Both the position numbers and the translations under genes were made by a program. DNA of 64,000 bases from Saprospiraceae bacterium. Lineage in GTDB: Bacteria > Bacteroidota > Bacteroidia > Chitinophagales > Saprospiraceae. The stretch is taken from the NCBI GenBank assembly GCA_021739645.1, contig JAIPBL010000010.1, positions 1 through 64,000 on the forward strand, written 5' to 3'. Under the pieces are notes generated by a model, which ran no database searches, was not told where the DNA came from, and worked only from the letters and a program-made list of their open reading frames with translations. Below, one piece after another: positions 24,517-33,997 of the stretch (its first letter is position 1; each line of letters starts with the position of its first letter).

Positions 24517-26988
24517 ATGAAATTGAAATTTTGCCCAAGCAAAACAGCCGGCATGACCCTTTTCGTGCTATTTCTGGCCACCACCCTATCATTGGCCCAA
24601 CAACTTTCCCAAACCGTCCGGGGCACTATTTTGGATGCGGACAGCAAGTTGCCTCTGATTGGGGCAACCATTGCGTTAGCATCCAACGCCACAAATGGAG
24701 GCCAGGGAATCGGCACGGTGACCGACGAAAACGGCCAGTTCCGCTTCGAAAACGTGCAAATTGGCAGGGTGGAACTCTCGCTCTCCTACGTTGGCTACGA
24801 AAACCAAACCGTCCCGAACATCGTGGTGAACAGTGGAAAAGAGGTCGTGCTCAACCTGCAAATGCAGGAATCCGCCGTTAAAATGACCGAAGTGACCGTG
24901 ACGGCCAGCCGCAACAAAGGCGAGGCATTGAACGAAATGGCGATGATTAGCGCCCGCTCCATTTCGCCAGAGGAAACAAACCGCTATGCGGGCGGTTTCA
25001 ACGACCCCAGCCGGATATTGTCCAATTTTGCGGGAATCACCAGCACCCAGGACGGCTCCAACGACATCATCGTGCGGGGCAATTCGCCCAAGTACGTTCA
25101 ATGGCGACTGGAAGGTGAGCAAATCACTAACCCCAACCATTTCGGCGACCAAAGCGCCGTCAGCGGTTCGGTCAGCATCCTGAACAACACCATGCTGGCT
25201 GCGAGCGATTTCTACACGGGCGCCTTTTCACCAGAGTACGGGGATGTGCTGTCTGGGGTGTACGACGTCCGTTTGCGGACAGGCAACAATGAAAAAATGG
25301 AGGCCGTCGCTGGCATCGGTCTTTTGGGCACAGAACTAACACTGGAAGGCCCACTCAAACAGGGATATGGCGGTTCTTTCCTCGTCAATTACCGTTACTC
25401 AACGGCGGGGCTGCTCAGCCAATTGGGGCTGCTCGGCGACTTTAGCGGGGTGCTGAAATTTCAGGATGCATCGTTCAAACTCGTTTTGCCCACAAAAAAA
25501 CTGGGCGTGTTCTCTGTGTTCGGGCTGGGCGGCCTCAGCAGTTTCAGCTTCGAGGACATCACACCAGCTTTTTGGGAAACGCCCGGCGACAACTACGCCC
25601 GTGCCGACCTGCGGGAGGATTTCGACAAGCAATCGCACCTGTTCAACCTGGGCCTAAAGCACTCGCTGAACATTGGTAAAAACGGCTACCTCACCACCAC
25701 ACTCACTTACGCCAACGAGGGCATTGAGGACGATATTTTCGAGGCAGGGCTGGTGAAAATTTACGATGGAAACAACGAGTTCCTGCGGGACTCGGTCATC
25801 AGCCGTCGGCAAAGTTTTGAGGGAAAATTGCGCAAGCCAACCTACCGGGGCTCCATGACTTACAACCATAAGTTCAATGCCCGCCACCGGCTGCAAGTGG
25901 GCACGAAATACACGCTTTTCGATTATCAATTTGAGCAAAGCAGATGGCCTAGTGAGGGCAGCGAGCCCATCACGCTGCTGGATTTTAAGGAGGACGTGGG
26001 CACGGTCCGCAACTTCGTGACTTGGAAATGGCGTGCCAGTGAGCGCTTGAGCTTCGTCTCTGGTTTTCACAACATGAACGTGCTGCTCAACTCAAAAAGC
26101 ACGCTGGAACCTCGCTTCGCCGTGGAATGGAACGCTACGCCAAGAAGCACCATCCGGGCGGGCTACGGCAAGCACAGCAACATGGAAAGCATCCACCATT
26201 ATTTCGCCAAAGTGGAACAACCTGACGGCAGTTTCACCGAACCCAACCGTGACCTTGGCCTGCTGAAGGCCGACCATTTCGTGCTGGGATTTGAGCAGCG
26301 ATTGGGCAAAAACTTTCGTGCAAAATTGGAACTGTACTACCAACGCCTCTACGACCTGCCCGTGGAAAACCTGGATACCAGCTACTTCGCCACCATCGTC
26401 GAGAACCTGGACTTCAAGTATGTGGATCTCGTGAACGAAGGCACAGGCAAGAACTACGGTGTGGAATTGACGCTCGAAAAATTCTTCAGCAACAGCTATT
26501 ATTTCCTGATAAATGCCTCGCTGTACGAGTCGAAATACACCGCACTGGACGGCATCGAGCGCAACACGCCTTTCAATGGGAACTATTTGGTGAACGTTCT
26601 GTGCGGAAAGGAATTCCCCGGCATGGGCAGGCGCAAAAACCAGACGCTCTGCCTGAACGCCAAAGCTTTTTTCGGCGGAGGCCGCAAAATCATTCCGCTG
26701 CTGCGTGATGGGCAGGGCAACCTCGCCGTGGATACCGAAAAGGGCCAGTATTGGGACTACTCAAAAGCATTCGAGCACAGTTTGGAAGATGCCTACCAGA
26801 TACAGTTGTCCGCCAGTTACAAGTGGAACAAACCGCGTGCCACGCACGAGCTTTTCCTCAACCTGGACAACCTCACAAACCACAAAGGCAAAATCACGGA
26901 GTTTTACGATGAAAGCGAGACGGGAAAAATTGGGTACATGACGCAGTTTGGGTTCTTTCCGAACTTGATGTACCGGGTGTATTTTTAG
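24517..26988 (+). CDS. TonB-dependent outer-membrane receptor
   Basis: An 823-residue receptor. A signal peptide (about 1-27) is followed by a carboxypeptidase-regulatory-like domain (about 33-115: VRGTILDADSKLPLIGATIA, VTDENGQFRFENV, LSLSYVGYENQ), a plug domain (about 120-240: DIIVRGNSPKYVQWRLEG) and a 22-strand-type barrel ending in aromatic MYRVYF. No SusD-like partner gene follows, so it is probably a siderophore, metal or peptide receptor rather than a glycan one; the substrate is unknown. It is transcribed alone. Confidence 0.92.
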   Translation: MKLKFCPSKTAGMTLFVLFLATTLSLAQQLSQTVRGTILDADSKLPLIGATIALASNATNGGQGIGTVTDENGQFRFENVQIGRVELSLSYVGYENQTVPNIVVNSGKEVVLNLQMQESAVKMTEVTVTASRNKGEALNEMAMISARSISPEETNRYAGGFNDPSRILSNFAGITSTQDGSNDIIVRGNSPKYVQWRLEGEQITNPNHFGDQSAVSGSVSILNNTMLAASDFYTGAFSPEYGDVLSGVYDVRLRTGNNEKMEAVAGIGLLGTELTLEGPLKQGYGGSFLVNYRYSTAGLLSQLGLLGDFSGVLKFQDASFKLVLPTKKLGVFSVFGLGGLSSFSFEDITPAFWETPGDNYARADLREDFDKQSHLFNLGLKHSLNIGKNGYLTTTLTYANEGIEDDIFEAGLVKIYDGNNEFLRDSVISRRQSFEGKLRKPTYRGSMTYNHKFNARHRLQVGTKYTLFDYQFEQSRWPSEGSEPITLLDFKEDVGTVRNFVTWKWRASERLSFVSGFHNMNVLLNSKSTLEPRFAVEWNATPRSTIRAGYGKHSNMESIHHYFAKVEQPDGSFTEPNRDLGLLKADHFVLGFEQRLGKNFRAKLELYYQRLYDLPVENLDTSYFATIVENLDFKYVDLVNEGTGKNYGVELTLEKFFSNSYYFLINASLYESKYTALDGIERNTPFNGNYLVNVLCGKEFPGMGRRKNQTLCLNAKAFFGGGRKIIPLLRDGQGNLAVDTEKGQYWDYSKAFEHSLEDAYQIQLSASYKWNKPRATHELFLNLDNLTNHKGKITEFYDESETGKIGYMTQFGFFPNLMYRVYF

Positions 26989-27010
26989 TGGAGAAAGGCA
27001 GTTTGCCGGG

Positions 27011-28276
27011 TTAAACAGGCTCGGCAAACTGTCTTTTTACAGGTATCTCCGTTTTCGAAAAATAGACCGAAGCGGCCAATGAGAACAGCAGGCATCCCAC
27101 AATAAAGTCAGTCCCCATTTTCCCCAGCCCAAACCAATCACCGCCCTGCCACCATATCATCAATAGTCCGAAAATGACCCGAACTACCTCGGCCAGCACT
27201 GCCCAGCGTGACTTGTCCATCAGCGTTGTGTAGCTGAAAATACTGACAAAAAGGAAGCCGCCGTACCAGAATATGCCGGGAAAACCGATGGCTGCAATTT
27301 GGTTGAAAAGGTAAAACATCAGGCTCAAGGTTGAAAAAAGCTGCACCCAAGCCCATGCTTTGAGCGGGCTGGAGAGGTGGGTATCGTATTTTTCAAAACC
27401 CTCAAAATCTTCCAATACGGCCACGGGGTAGGCTGCTGCCACATCGGCGGGTCGCCAGCCAGTCGGTTTGAACCAAAGTCGCAACTTGTCCCACCAACTG
27501 AGGGTACGCCAGGCATCGGTGAGCAGCAGCCAGAAGTGTTGCCAGCCAATGAGGATGGGGTTCCAGGTGTGTACCGGGCGCTTCACGCCGAAAATGGGCG
27601 GCACATCGGCCAATTCAGGCTGAAAAGTGCCGAACATCCTATCCCAAATGATGAAAATCTGGCCGTAGTTTTTATCCAAATACACCCCGTTCATGGCATG
27701 GTGTACCCGGTGGTGCGAGGGCGTGACGAGGAAGGCTTCCAACGGCCCCATTTTGCCGATGAGGCGGGTATGGTACCAGAACTGCGCAAACAACTGAATA
27801 GGCCCAACCACTGCCACCACCTCGGTAGGTACGCCGAGCAGTGCAGCCGGGAGCATCAAAAAAGTAAAAATCTGGAAAACTTCCGAAATGCTTTGCCGCA
27901 AGGCGCAAGACAGGTTGAATTCCTCGCTGCTGTGGTGGATGATGTGGCGGTTCCACAGGAAATTGACCGTGTGCTCCCATCGGTGCAACCAATAGCCAGC
28001 AAAATCCTTGGCAACGAAGGCCACCACGAACACGAGCAAAGTTGATTTTATGGTAAAAATGGCGAGGTGCTCCACCATCCAAGCGTAGGTGACGATGGCG
28101 ATGCTGAGTCCCAGCACGTCCTTCACCACATTGGTGACGCCACTGCTGAGGCTGGATACCATGTCCGGGCTGCGGTTCACAGCGCGCCCCATCAGGCGGG
28201 CAGCCAGTTCTTCCAGCAAAATGAGCAGGAAGAAAATCGGGATGGCGATGGTAAGGGCTTGGGCGTAGGCTTCCAT
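27011..28276 (-). CDS. Sterol desaturase / fatty acid hydroxylase family protein
   Basis: A 421-residue integral membrane di-iron enzyme. The histidine clusters of the superfamily are complete: HRWEH (about residue 118), HIIHH (about 130) and HHRVHH (about 207), within the hydrophobic N-terminal 250 residues. Several further membrane helices occupy the C-terminal third (LFSTLSLMFYLFNQIAAIGF), an extension found in bacterial alkylglycerol-monooxygenase-like members. Substrate is unknown; lipids are likely. An inverted array separates it from the DUF4249 gene upstream. Confidence 0.9.
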   Translation of the reverse strand: MEAYAQALTIAIPIFFLLILLEELAARLMGRAVNRSPDMVSSLSSGVTNVVKDVLGLSIAIVTYAWMVEHLAIFTIKSTLLVFVVAFVAKDFAGYWLHRWEHTVNFLWNRHIIHHSSEEFNLSCALRQSISEVFQIFTFLMLPAALLGVPTEVVAVVGPIQLFAQFWYHTRLIGKMGPLEAFLVTPSHHRVHHAMNGVYLDKNYGQIFIIWDRMFGTFQPELADVPPIFGVKRPVHTWNPILIGWQHFWLLLTDAWRTLSWWDKLRLWFKPTGWRPADVAAAYPVAVLEDFEGFEKYDTHLSSPLKAWAWVQLFSTLSLMFYLFNQIAAIGFPGIFWYGGFLFVSIFSYTTLMDKSRWAVLAEVVRVIFGLLMIWWQGGDWFGLGKMGTDFIVGCLLFSLAASVYFSKTEIPVKRQFAEPV

Positions 28277-28282
28277 TTATTG

Positions 28283-28385
28283 AACTATGAACGGTGAACT
28301 TTGAATTGTGAATGGGGTAACTGCTACGAAGTTCGGTAATCTTTCCAATATCCAGTTCACAATTCAAAGTTCACCGTTCATAGTT
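28283..28385. repeat. Perfect 30-bp inverted array of 7-8-bp GTGAACTT-type units
   Basis: The 30 bp at 28283-28312 (units such as GGTGAACT, TTGAATT) are the exact complement of 28356-28385, with a 43-nt loop. It lies immediately after the stop codon of the DUF4249 gene and ends just before the sterol desaturase start, so it could form a stem in the shared mRNA. Confidence 0.92.
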
Positions 28386-28387
28386 TC

Positions 28388-29323
28388 CTAAAACCTCACC
28401 TGTATCGTATCCAGTGCCTCCAACGAGAACACGCCCACGCCGTTTTCGATATTGCTCTGCACGGTTACTGGCTCGGCGAAGGGGTTGCCGCTGGCGTTCT
28501 GGTATTGGTTTAGGGAACGTAGGTAGAGGTATTTTTCACGAGTGAGGTGATAAAGCTGTCCAATGACTGTATTCTGGGTTTCTTCACCAAAATAGGAATA
28601 ACAGTATGCTTTGAAACTAGCTTTTTTGCCATTGAAAGATTTGTCGCTCAAAAGTAGCAGGTCATTAGCTCCAATTTCGAGAAGTGGGTCATAAGAGTCA
28701 ATATTCAAGTCATTGGTATAGGTATATGTCATTGTATCGCCATTTTCAACATAAGTATATGATTCACGGCGAAATGCTGCCAATGCATAATAATCCCCCT
28801 CCCCTACAGGGTCTTGAAACTCAAAAGTAAGTTCGTCAACTTTCTCCCCATCTGGGTTCACTCCTCCCTCAATCATATATTTCAGGCTGAGAATTTCTAC
28901 AACCTTCGGCATTTTTTGCTCCGCAAACACCGTCTCGAAGCCCGGCGCTGTTACTTCCAAGCGATAGACCGTGCTGCCGTCTGCCACGAAATTGGCGTTG
29001 CCCGTCCAATCGTAGCGCCCCGTACCATTGTTGCTTGTGTTGTAAACCAGTTCCCGCCAGAGCGTGCCGTTCTCGTAAATCCGAACCGTGGCGTCCTTCA
29101 CGGTCGGGTCGGCAGGCTGGTCGGTGGTGGGCCAAGTGGTGCCGACATTGGCCAACAGCATCGTGTCAACATTTGAAAATTCCGCTGAAACGGACAGCAT
29201 CGGCACGTGCTCCGGCAGGTCAATTTCCACGACTTGTGAAAATTTGTCCCCGCCGCAGGAAGCAAGGCCAAGGGCAATTATTGCGAAGCAAAAGGCTGAG
29301 ATTTTATTGATTTGCATGGTCAT
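28388..29323 (-). CDS. DUF4249 family lipoprotein
   Basis: A 311-residue secreted lipoprotein: hydrophobic signal then lipobox LASCGGD (Cys at about residue 23). The body fits DUF4249 (FSQVVEIDLPEHVPMLSVSA, VKDATVRIYENG, LYHLTREKYLYLRSLNQYQN), a Bacteroidota family that is coupled to TonB receptors. It starts 5 bp after the receptor gene, so the two form an operon and probably one outer-membrane uptake system, with this protein as surface partner. Substrate is unknown. The ATG at 29317 would also serve as a start. Confidence 0.9.
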   Translation of the reverse strand: MTMQINKISAFCFAIIALGLASCGGDKFSQVVEIDLPEHVPMLSVSAEFSNVDTMLLANVGTTWPTTDQPADPTVKDATVRIYENGTLWRELVYNTSNNGTGRYDWTGNANFVADGSTVYRLEVTAPGFETVFAEQKMPKVVEILSLKYMIEGGVNPDGEKVDELTFEFQDPVGEGDYYALAAFRRESYTYVENGDTMTYTYTNDLNIDSYDPLLEIGANDLLLLSDKSFNGKKASFKAYCYSYFGEETQNTVIGQLYHLTREKYLYLRSLNQYQNASGNPFAEPVTVQSNIENGVGVFSLEALDTIQVRF

Positions 29324-29328
29324 TGGTT

Positions 29329-31713
29329 TTAGAATTTGAAATTGTAGGCGATGGATGGAATAATGGGCAAAATGCTGATTTCCTTGAACACCGTCTTCTG
29401 GCCGATGACGTTGTAATTCATGTCGTACTCATATTCTGTCTCTGAAATGAGGTAATACGGGTTGCGGTTCCAGTAGGCGTTGTACACGCCCAAAACCCAG
29501 GTCGCCTGCCCCCATTTTTTCTGTTTTTTGAACTCCAAACTGGCATCCATGCGGTGGTAATCCGACATACGGAAGCCATTTTTTTCACCATTCGTGCCCA
29601 CATTGTAGTTGTTCTGCCAGCTTAACTGCCCCGATTCGTCGTTGTAGCGTACGTACTGCTGCGAGCTGAAAATCTCAAGCGTCACCGCATTGCCAGTGCC
29701 ATAAACCCAAGCCAGGCTGCCGCTCAAGCGTTTTGTGAAATCGTGCGAAACCACCACTGAAACGTCGTGCCGACGGTCGTAGCGGAACGGGAAACGCTTG
29801 CCCCCGTTCACCTCATCGAACTGCCGCCAGTTCCACGACAGCGTGTAGCCAATCCAGCCCGTCGTGCGCCCTTTCTTTTTTTGGATAAAAAACTCGGCAC
29901 CGTAGGTCTCGCCATCACCCTGCGTCACCTTGTCCTGCCAGTCGTTTTCGAGGCCGAAGAGGAACGAAGCTCCCTCCTTGAAAGACAGCACGTTCTTCAA
30001 ATCCTTGTAGTAGCCCTCGATGCTGAACTCGTACTCGTCCCACAGGGTTTTGGCTGCGCCAACGGCCAACTGCCATGATTGCTGCGGCTTCACCACCTCG
30101 GTGCTTGGTACCCAAAGGTCGGTCGGGAGGCTGAGCGCCTCGCTCGTCAGCAGGTTGATGTACTGCGTCATCGTTGCGAAGCTGGTCTTGAGCGCCACAT
30201 CGTTCGAGAGCAGGTAGCGCAGGCCGATGCGAGGTTGGAGGGATTTGTAAAGCCGGCCATCCACTGCGAACCCGGAGGCATGAAGGCCGATGTTTGCCTT
30301 GAGTGCCCCCAGCGAAATATCGTCCTCAACGTACAGAGCGTACTCGCCGCTGTTTGCATTTTGGGAGCCGATGAGCGTGTCGAGATTGGAATCTTCAAAG
30401 GTGGATTTCAGCGCCAGCGCCCCAGGTCGGTAGGTGTGGTGCGTGGCTGCCGCACCGAAGCGCAGGTAGTGCTTGGGGCTTGGGATGAAATCGAAGTCAA
30501 CTTTTGCTCCCAAGTCTTCGATGCCCGAAAAATACTTGGCGGAAAAGGCTTCTTTGGGCTGCCCCGGCTCTTTGGTTTCAACGCCCGCCAAAATGTCAAT
30601 CTGGTATTTGGAATAGGTCAGGGTGGTATTGGCGAAGAGTTTCGGCATGATTTGCCAGTTCCAGCGAGCAGCCGAGATGATGTTCCCCCAATCAATTCCA
30701 CCTTCAAACGAATCACCGTCTTCAGCGAATTTATTGGAAAAAATATCAGACCCGGAGTAGGCACTCAGGTACAGCCGGTGCTTGTCGTTGAACTTGTGGT
30801 TGATTTTGGCATTCAGGTCGTAGAAATAGAGCTTTAGTTTCAGGTCAACGCCCTCTGCATTCCCAGCGGCCCGGATGAGCGGACGGGTAATCAGGTCAAT
30901 GTACGTGCGCCTGCCAGAGATGAGGAACGAAGTTTTGTCCTTCCAAAGTGGCCCTTCCAGCGTCAGTTTCGAGGAAATCAAGCCCACGCTTCCTTCCCCA
31001 TGAAACTCCTGCATATTGCCCTCTTTCATGTTGATTTCCAGCACGCTGGACAGCCTGCCGCCATATCGTGCCGGGAAGCCGCCTTTGGTCAGCGTCACGT
31101 TTTTGATGGCATCGGCGTTGAACACCGAGAAGATGCCGAGTACGTGCGACACGTTGTAAACCGGCACGCCATCCAGCAAAATCAGGTTCTGGTCGGGGCT
31201 GCCACCACGCACATAAAGGCCGGTTTGGCCTTCGCCGCCAGACTGGACGCCGGGCAGCAGTTGCAGGGATTTCAGCACGTCCACTTCGCCGAGCAGGGCA
31301 GGTATTTTCTTGATTTGCTCAATGGGAATGTCCACCCGGCTCATTTGTGTCTCCTCCTCAATGCGGGCTTGGCGGCTGGCCTTCACCTCCACGACTGCCA
31401 ACTCGATGGACGAGTTCAACTTGAAATTCAGCGTGATGTTTTTGTCGAGGTAGAGATTGAACGACTGGGTCTCGTAGCCGATGTACGAGATTTCGAGGTG
31501 AACGGAGTCCTTCGGCAAGGTGAGGCTGTAAAAACCATAAGTATTGGAAACTGCTCCCGAGGCGGTGCTGAGGTCGAAGGCGTTGGCGGCAATCAGCTTC
31601 TCGCCCGAGCCACCATCTTCGATATAGCCGCTGATGGTAAACTTTTGCGCAAAAACGGAAAGGCTCAACATGCTGAAAACCAGCAAGGTAGCTGCTTTGA
31701 AAACGTGTGTCAT
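29329..31713 (-). CDS. TonB-dependent outer-membrane receptor paired with DUF4249
   Basis: A 794-residue receptor. A signal peptide (about 1-22), a carboxypeptidase-regulatory-like domain (ISGYIEDGGSGEKLIAANAF, SNTYGFYSLTLP, LEISYIGYETQ), a plug (LPGVQSGGEGQTGLYVRGGS, then QNLILLDGVPVYNVSHVLGI) and the beta barrel are all present. The plug motif VRGGxxDQNLxLLDGxPVYN is typical of receptors with a DUF4249 neighbour. First gene of a two-gene operon. Confidence 0.93.
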   Translation of the reverse strand: MTHVFKAATLLVFSMLSLSVFAQKFTISGYIEDGGSGEKLIAANAFDLSTASGAVSNTYGFYSLTLPKDSVHLEISYIGYETQSFNLYLDKNITLNFKLNSSIELAVVEVKASRQARIEEETQMSRVDIPIEQIKKIPALLGEVDVLKSLQLLPGVQSGGEGQTGLYVRGGSPDQNLILLDGVPVYNVSHVLGIFSVFNADAIKNVTLTKGGFPARYGGRLSSVLEINMKEGNMQEFHGEGSVGLISSKLTLEGPLWKDKTSFLISGRRTYIDLITRPLIRAAGNAEGVDLKLKLYFYDLNAKINHKFNDKHRLYLSAYSGSDIFSNKFAEDGDSFEGGIDWGNIISAARWNWQIMPKLFANTTLTYSKYQIDILAGVETKEPGQPKEAFSAKYFSGIEDLGAKVDFDFIPSPKHYLRFGAAATHHTYRPGALALKSTFEDSNLDTLIGSQNANSGEYALYVEDDISLGALKANIGLHASGFAVDGRLYKSLQPRIGLRYLLSNDVALKTSFATMTQYINLLTSEALSLPTDLWVPSTEVVKPQQSWQLAVGAAKTLWDEYEFSIEGYYKDLKNVLSFKEGASFLFGLENDWQDKVTQGDGETYGAEFFIQKKKGRTTGWIGYTLSWNWRQFDEVNGGKRFPFRYDRRHDVSVVVSHDFTKRLSGSLAWVYGTGNAVTLEIFSSQQYVRYNDESGQLSWQNNYNVGTNGEKNGFRMSDYHRMDASLEFKKQKKWGQATWVLGVYNAYWNRNPYYLISETEYEYDMNYNVIGQKTVFKEISILPIIPSIAYNFKF

Positions 31714-31809
31714 AAACTGGGTTTTAGTTGAACAACAAGAATTACGTGGGAAAGACAGGCTCTAAACTCAAATCGTTGGCTTTGGATTGCTTTTTTGCAA
31801 GGCATTAAT

Positions 31810-31956
31810 TCACTTCTTCCTGCTTCGCAAAACACCTTCATCATCCGACAACGTAAAGCCCTTCGCTCGCAACAACTCTAACAGGTGAAAGACCAAATCC
31901 GCTGCTTCTGCTCGTTCGGATATGCCAACCTTCCATACGCTGAAAGCTGTTTTCAG
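31810..31956 (-). pseudogene. C-terminal remnant of histidine biosynthesis protein HisIE
   Basis: A 48-codon open stretch on the minus strand ends with EAADLVFHLLELLRAKGFTL and VLRSRKK before TGA (31812-31810). This is the end of the phosphoribosyl-ATP pyrophosphatase domain, whose usual ending is EAADLLYHLLVLLRAKG...VLRER. The upstream reading stops at a TAA after about 12 unrelated codons, and the rest of hisI/hisE is absent. It lies in the 405-bp divergent gap between the TonB receptor and the SulP transporter, with no other his genes in the window. Confidence 0.65.
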
Positions 31957-32118
31957 TTAAATTTACCAAACTATTTGGTCTATTTTTACCAAACAAAATT
32001 TGTTGGAGCAAATGGATTGTGACCATTGTTACACAAAAAAAATGGCCAACAGGTGTACTTTGCACGATTATTTCTAATGTAGAACTGCTTGAAATTTTAG
32101 TAAAATTTTTGACTGTCC

Positions 32119-33930
32119 GTGCAAAAAGAATTTATTTCAAATTTACTTCCTCGTATTTTCCCCATTCTCAGCTGGTGGCCAGAAGTGAACCGCAACACCT
32201 TGAGGTCTGACTTGATTGCTGGCCTTACCGGGGCAGTAATTGTGTTGCCCCAAGGCGTGGCATTCGCCATGATTGCTGGACTCCCGCCGATTTACGGTCT
32301 TTACACGGCTATGGTGGTGCCTATCGTGGCGGCAATTTTTGGGTCGTCAAGGCACATGGTTTCGGGGCCGAACACACCGATTTCTTTGGTGGTTTTTGCA
32401 GCAGTGAGCCAGTTGGGCGCAACACCAGGATCACCCGAATTCATCGCCAAGGCGCTTACTATCACTTTGCTGGCAGGATTGATTCAACTCGCCTTGGGTG
32501 CTGGGCGGATGGGCACATTGGTCAATTTTGTATCCAATGTAGTCGTGGTCGGCTTTACGGCGGGCGCCGCACTGCTCATCATGGAGAGCCAGGCGAAGCA
32601 TTTTTTGGGGCTGACCATTCCATCGGGCAAATCGTTCATCGAAACACTCCAAGCCATCGGCAACAATATTGACCACACCAATCTCTATGCAGTTGGCGTA
32701 GGGGTATTCACGCTGTTCTTGGCTATTTTGACAAAAAAACTGAACCCTAGAATACCAAATATGCTGGTGGCACTGATAGGTGGTGGGTTGTTGGCGTATG
32801 TACTTGGCGGTGAGTCAGTTGGGCTTAAAATGGTCGGCGATGTGCCGGGCCGGCTTCCGAGATTGTCCATGCCCGATTTCAGCTTTCATGCCGTTTCAGA
32901 GCTGGCGCAAAGTGCCTTTGCGATTGCACTCTTGGGGCTTATCCAGTCGGTGTCAATCGCTCGTTCGATCGCCACGAAGTCGCAGCAAATGATTGATAGC
33001 AACCAAGAGTTCATTGGACAAGGTATGTCAAATATCATCGGCAGCTTTTTCTCTTGTTATGCAGGGGCAGGGTCTTTCACCCGGTCAGGACTCAACTACG
33101 AAGTGGGGGCTAAAACACCGGTGTCGGCCATGTTCGCCTCGCTGATTTTGATGCTGATAGTCGTGTTCATTGCCCCTTTGATTGCCTATCTGCCCATAGC
33201 GGGAATGGCAGCGGCCATCTTAGTGGTTGCATATAATTTGATCGATTTCGATTTCCTGAAAACGGTGTTGAAGGCTAGCAAGCGGCAAAGCGTGGTGTTG
33301 TTCATCACGTTTCTTTCCACCCTGTTCCTCGACCTGGAAAGTGCCGTGTACATCGGCGTGCTATTCTCCCTCATTTTTTACCTCCAAAGGTCCTCAACGC
33401 CAAACGTTGCGGTAATGTCGGTTGACCCGGATGCTCACAGGAGGTTCATCTACGTTGAACGCAAACCATTGCCAGAGTGCCCACAGCTCAAAGTTCTCCG
33501 CATTGATGGTTCCATATTTTTTGGTTCGGTAATGCACATTGCGCTTGAAATCAGGAGGCTGGTGGATGAAGAATCCCCAGAGGTGAATAATTTACTGATT
33601 CTTGCGAGAGGCATCAACTTTGTGGACGTAGCAGGCTCGGAATGGCTGGTACAGGAGGCCAACCGTTGGAAAGAAAAGGGAGGGGGGCTTTATGTTACTG
33701 GCCTAAAATTGATTGCGCAGGACACACTTATCCGGGGTGGATTCAAAAAGCAAATTGGTGAGGACCACTTTTTCGCTACAAAGGAAGAAGCAATCACTAA
33801 CATCGTACCAGTACTTGAAGACGATATTTGCGTAAACTGCAAGTTCCGCATTTTTAATGAATGCGCAGGAAAGGCAGGTTCGAACCACAGTACCTCCACC
33901 AAAACAGTAGCGCCCACTGCCTTGAGCTGA
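32119..33930 (+). CDS. SulP family anion transporter with STAS domain
   Basis: A 603-residue inner-membrane transporter. The SulP core (about 1-440) shows LTGAVIVLPQGVAFAMIAGL and PPIYGLYTAMVVPIVAAIFG followed by many helices. A cytoplasmic STAS domain (about 455-560) contains LRIDGSIFFGSVMHI. The C-terminus carries two cysteines (ICVNCKF) and a third nearby (NECAG). Substrates in the family include sulfate and bicarbonate; the sequence does not decide. GTG at 32119 was chosen because it directly precedes the conserved start of the first helix; no ATG fits. Transcribed alone. Confidence 0.9.
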   Translation: MQKEFISNLLPRIFPILSWWPEVNRNTLRSDLIAGLTGAVIVLPQGVAFAMIAGLPPIYGLYTAMVVPIVAAIFGSSRHMVSGPNTPISLVVFAAVSQLGATPGSPEFIAKALTITLLAGLIQLALGAGRMGTLVNFVSNVVVVGFTAGAALLIMESQAKHFLGLTIPSGKSFIETLQAIGNNIDHTNLYAVGVGVFTLFLAILTKKLNPRIPNMLVALIGGGLLAYVLGGESVGLKMVGDVPGRLPRLSMPDFSFHAVSELAQSAFAIALLGLIQSVSIARSIATKSQQMIDSNQEFIGQGMSNIIGSFFSCYAGAGSFTRSGLNYEVGAKTPVSAMFASLILMLIVVFIAPLIAYLPIAGMAAAILVVAYNLIDFDFLKTVLKASKRQSVVLFITFLSTLFLDLESAVYIGVLFSLIFYLQRSSTPNVAVMSVDPDAHRRFIYVERKPLPECPQLKVLRIDGSIFFGSVMHIALEIRRLVDEESPEVNNLLILARGINFVDVAGSEWLVQEANRWKEKGGGLYVTGLKLIAQDTLIRGGFKKQIGEDHFFATKEEAITNIVPVLEDDICVNCKFRIFNECAGKAGSNHSTSTKTVAPTALS

Positions 33931-33997
33931 CCCCCAACTTCACTTTTTTTTGTCGTTCTGGGATAAACTGCCCACTTTTGCCCCCATTTCAAAATAC

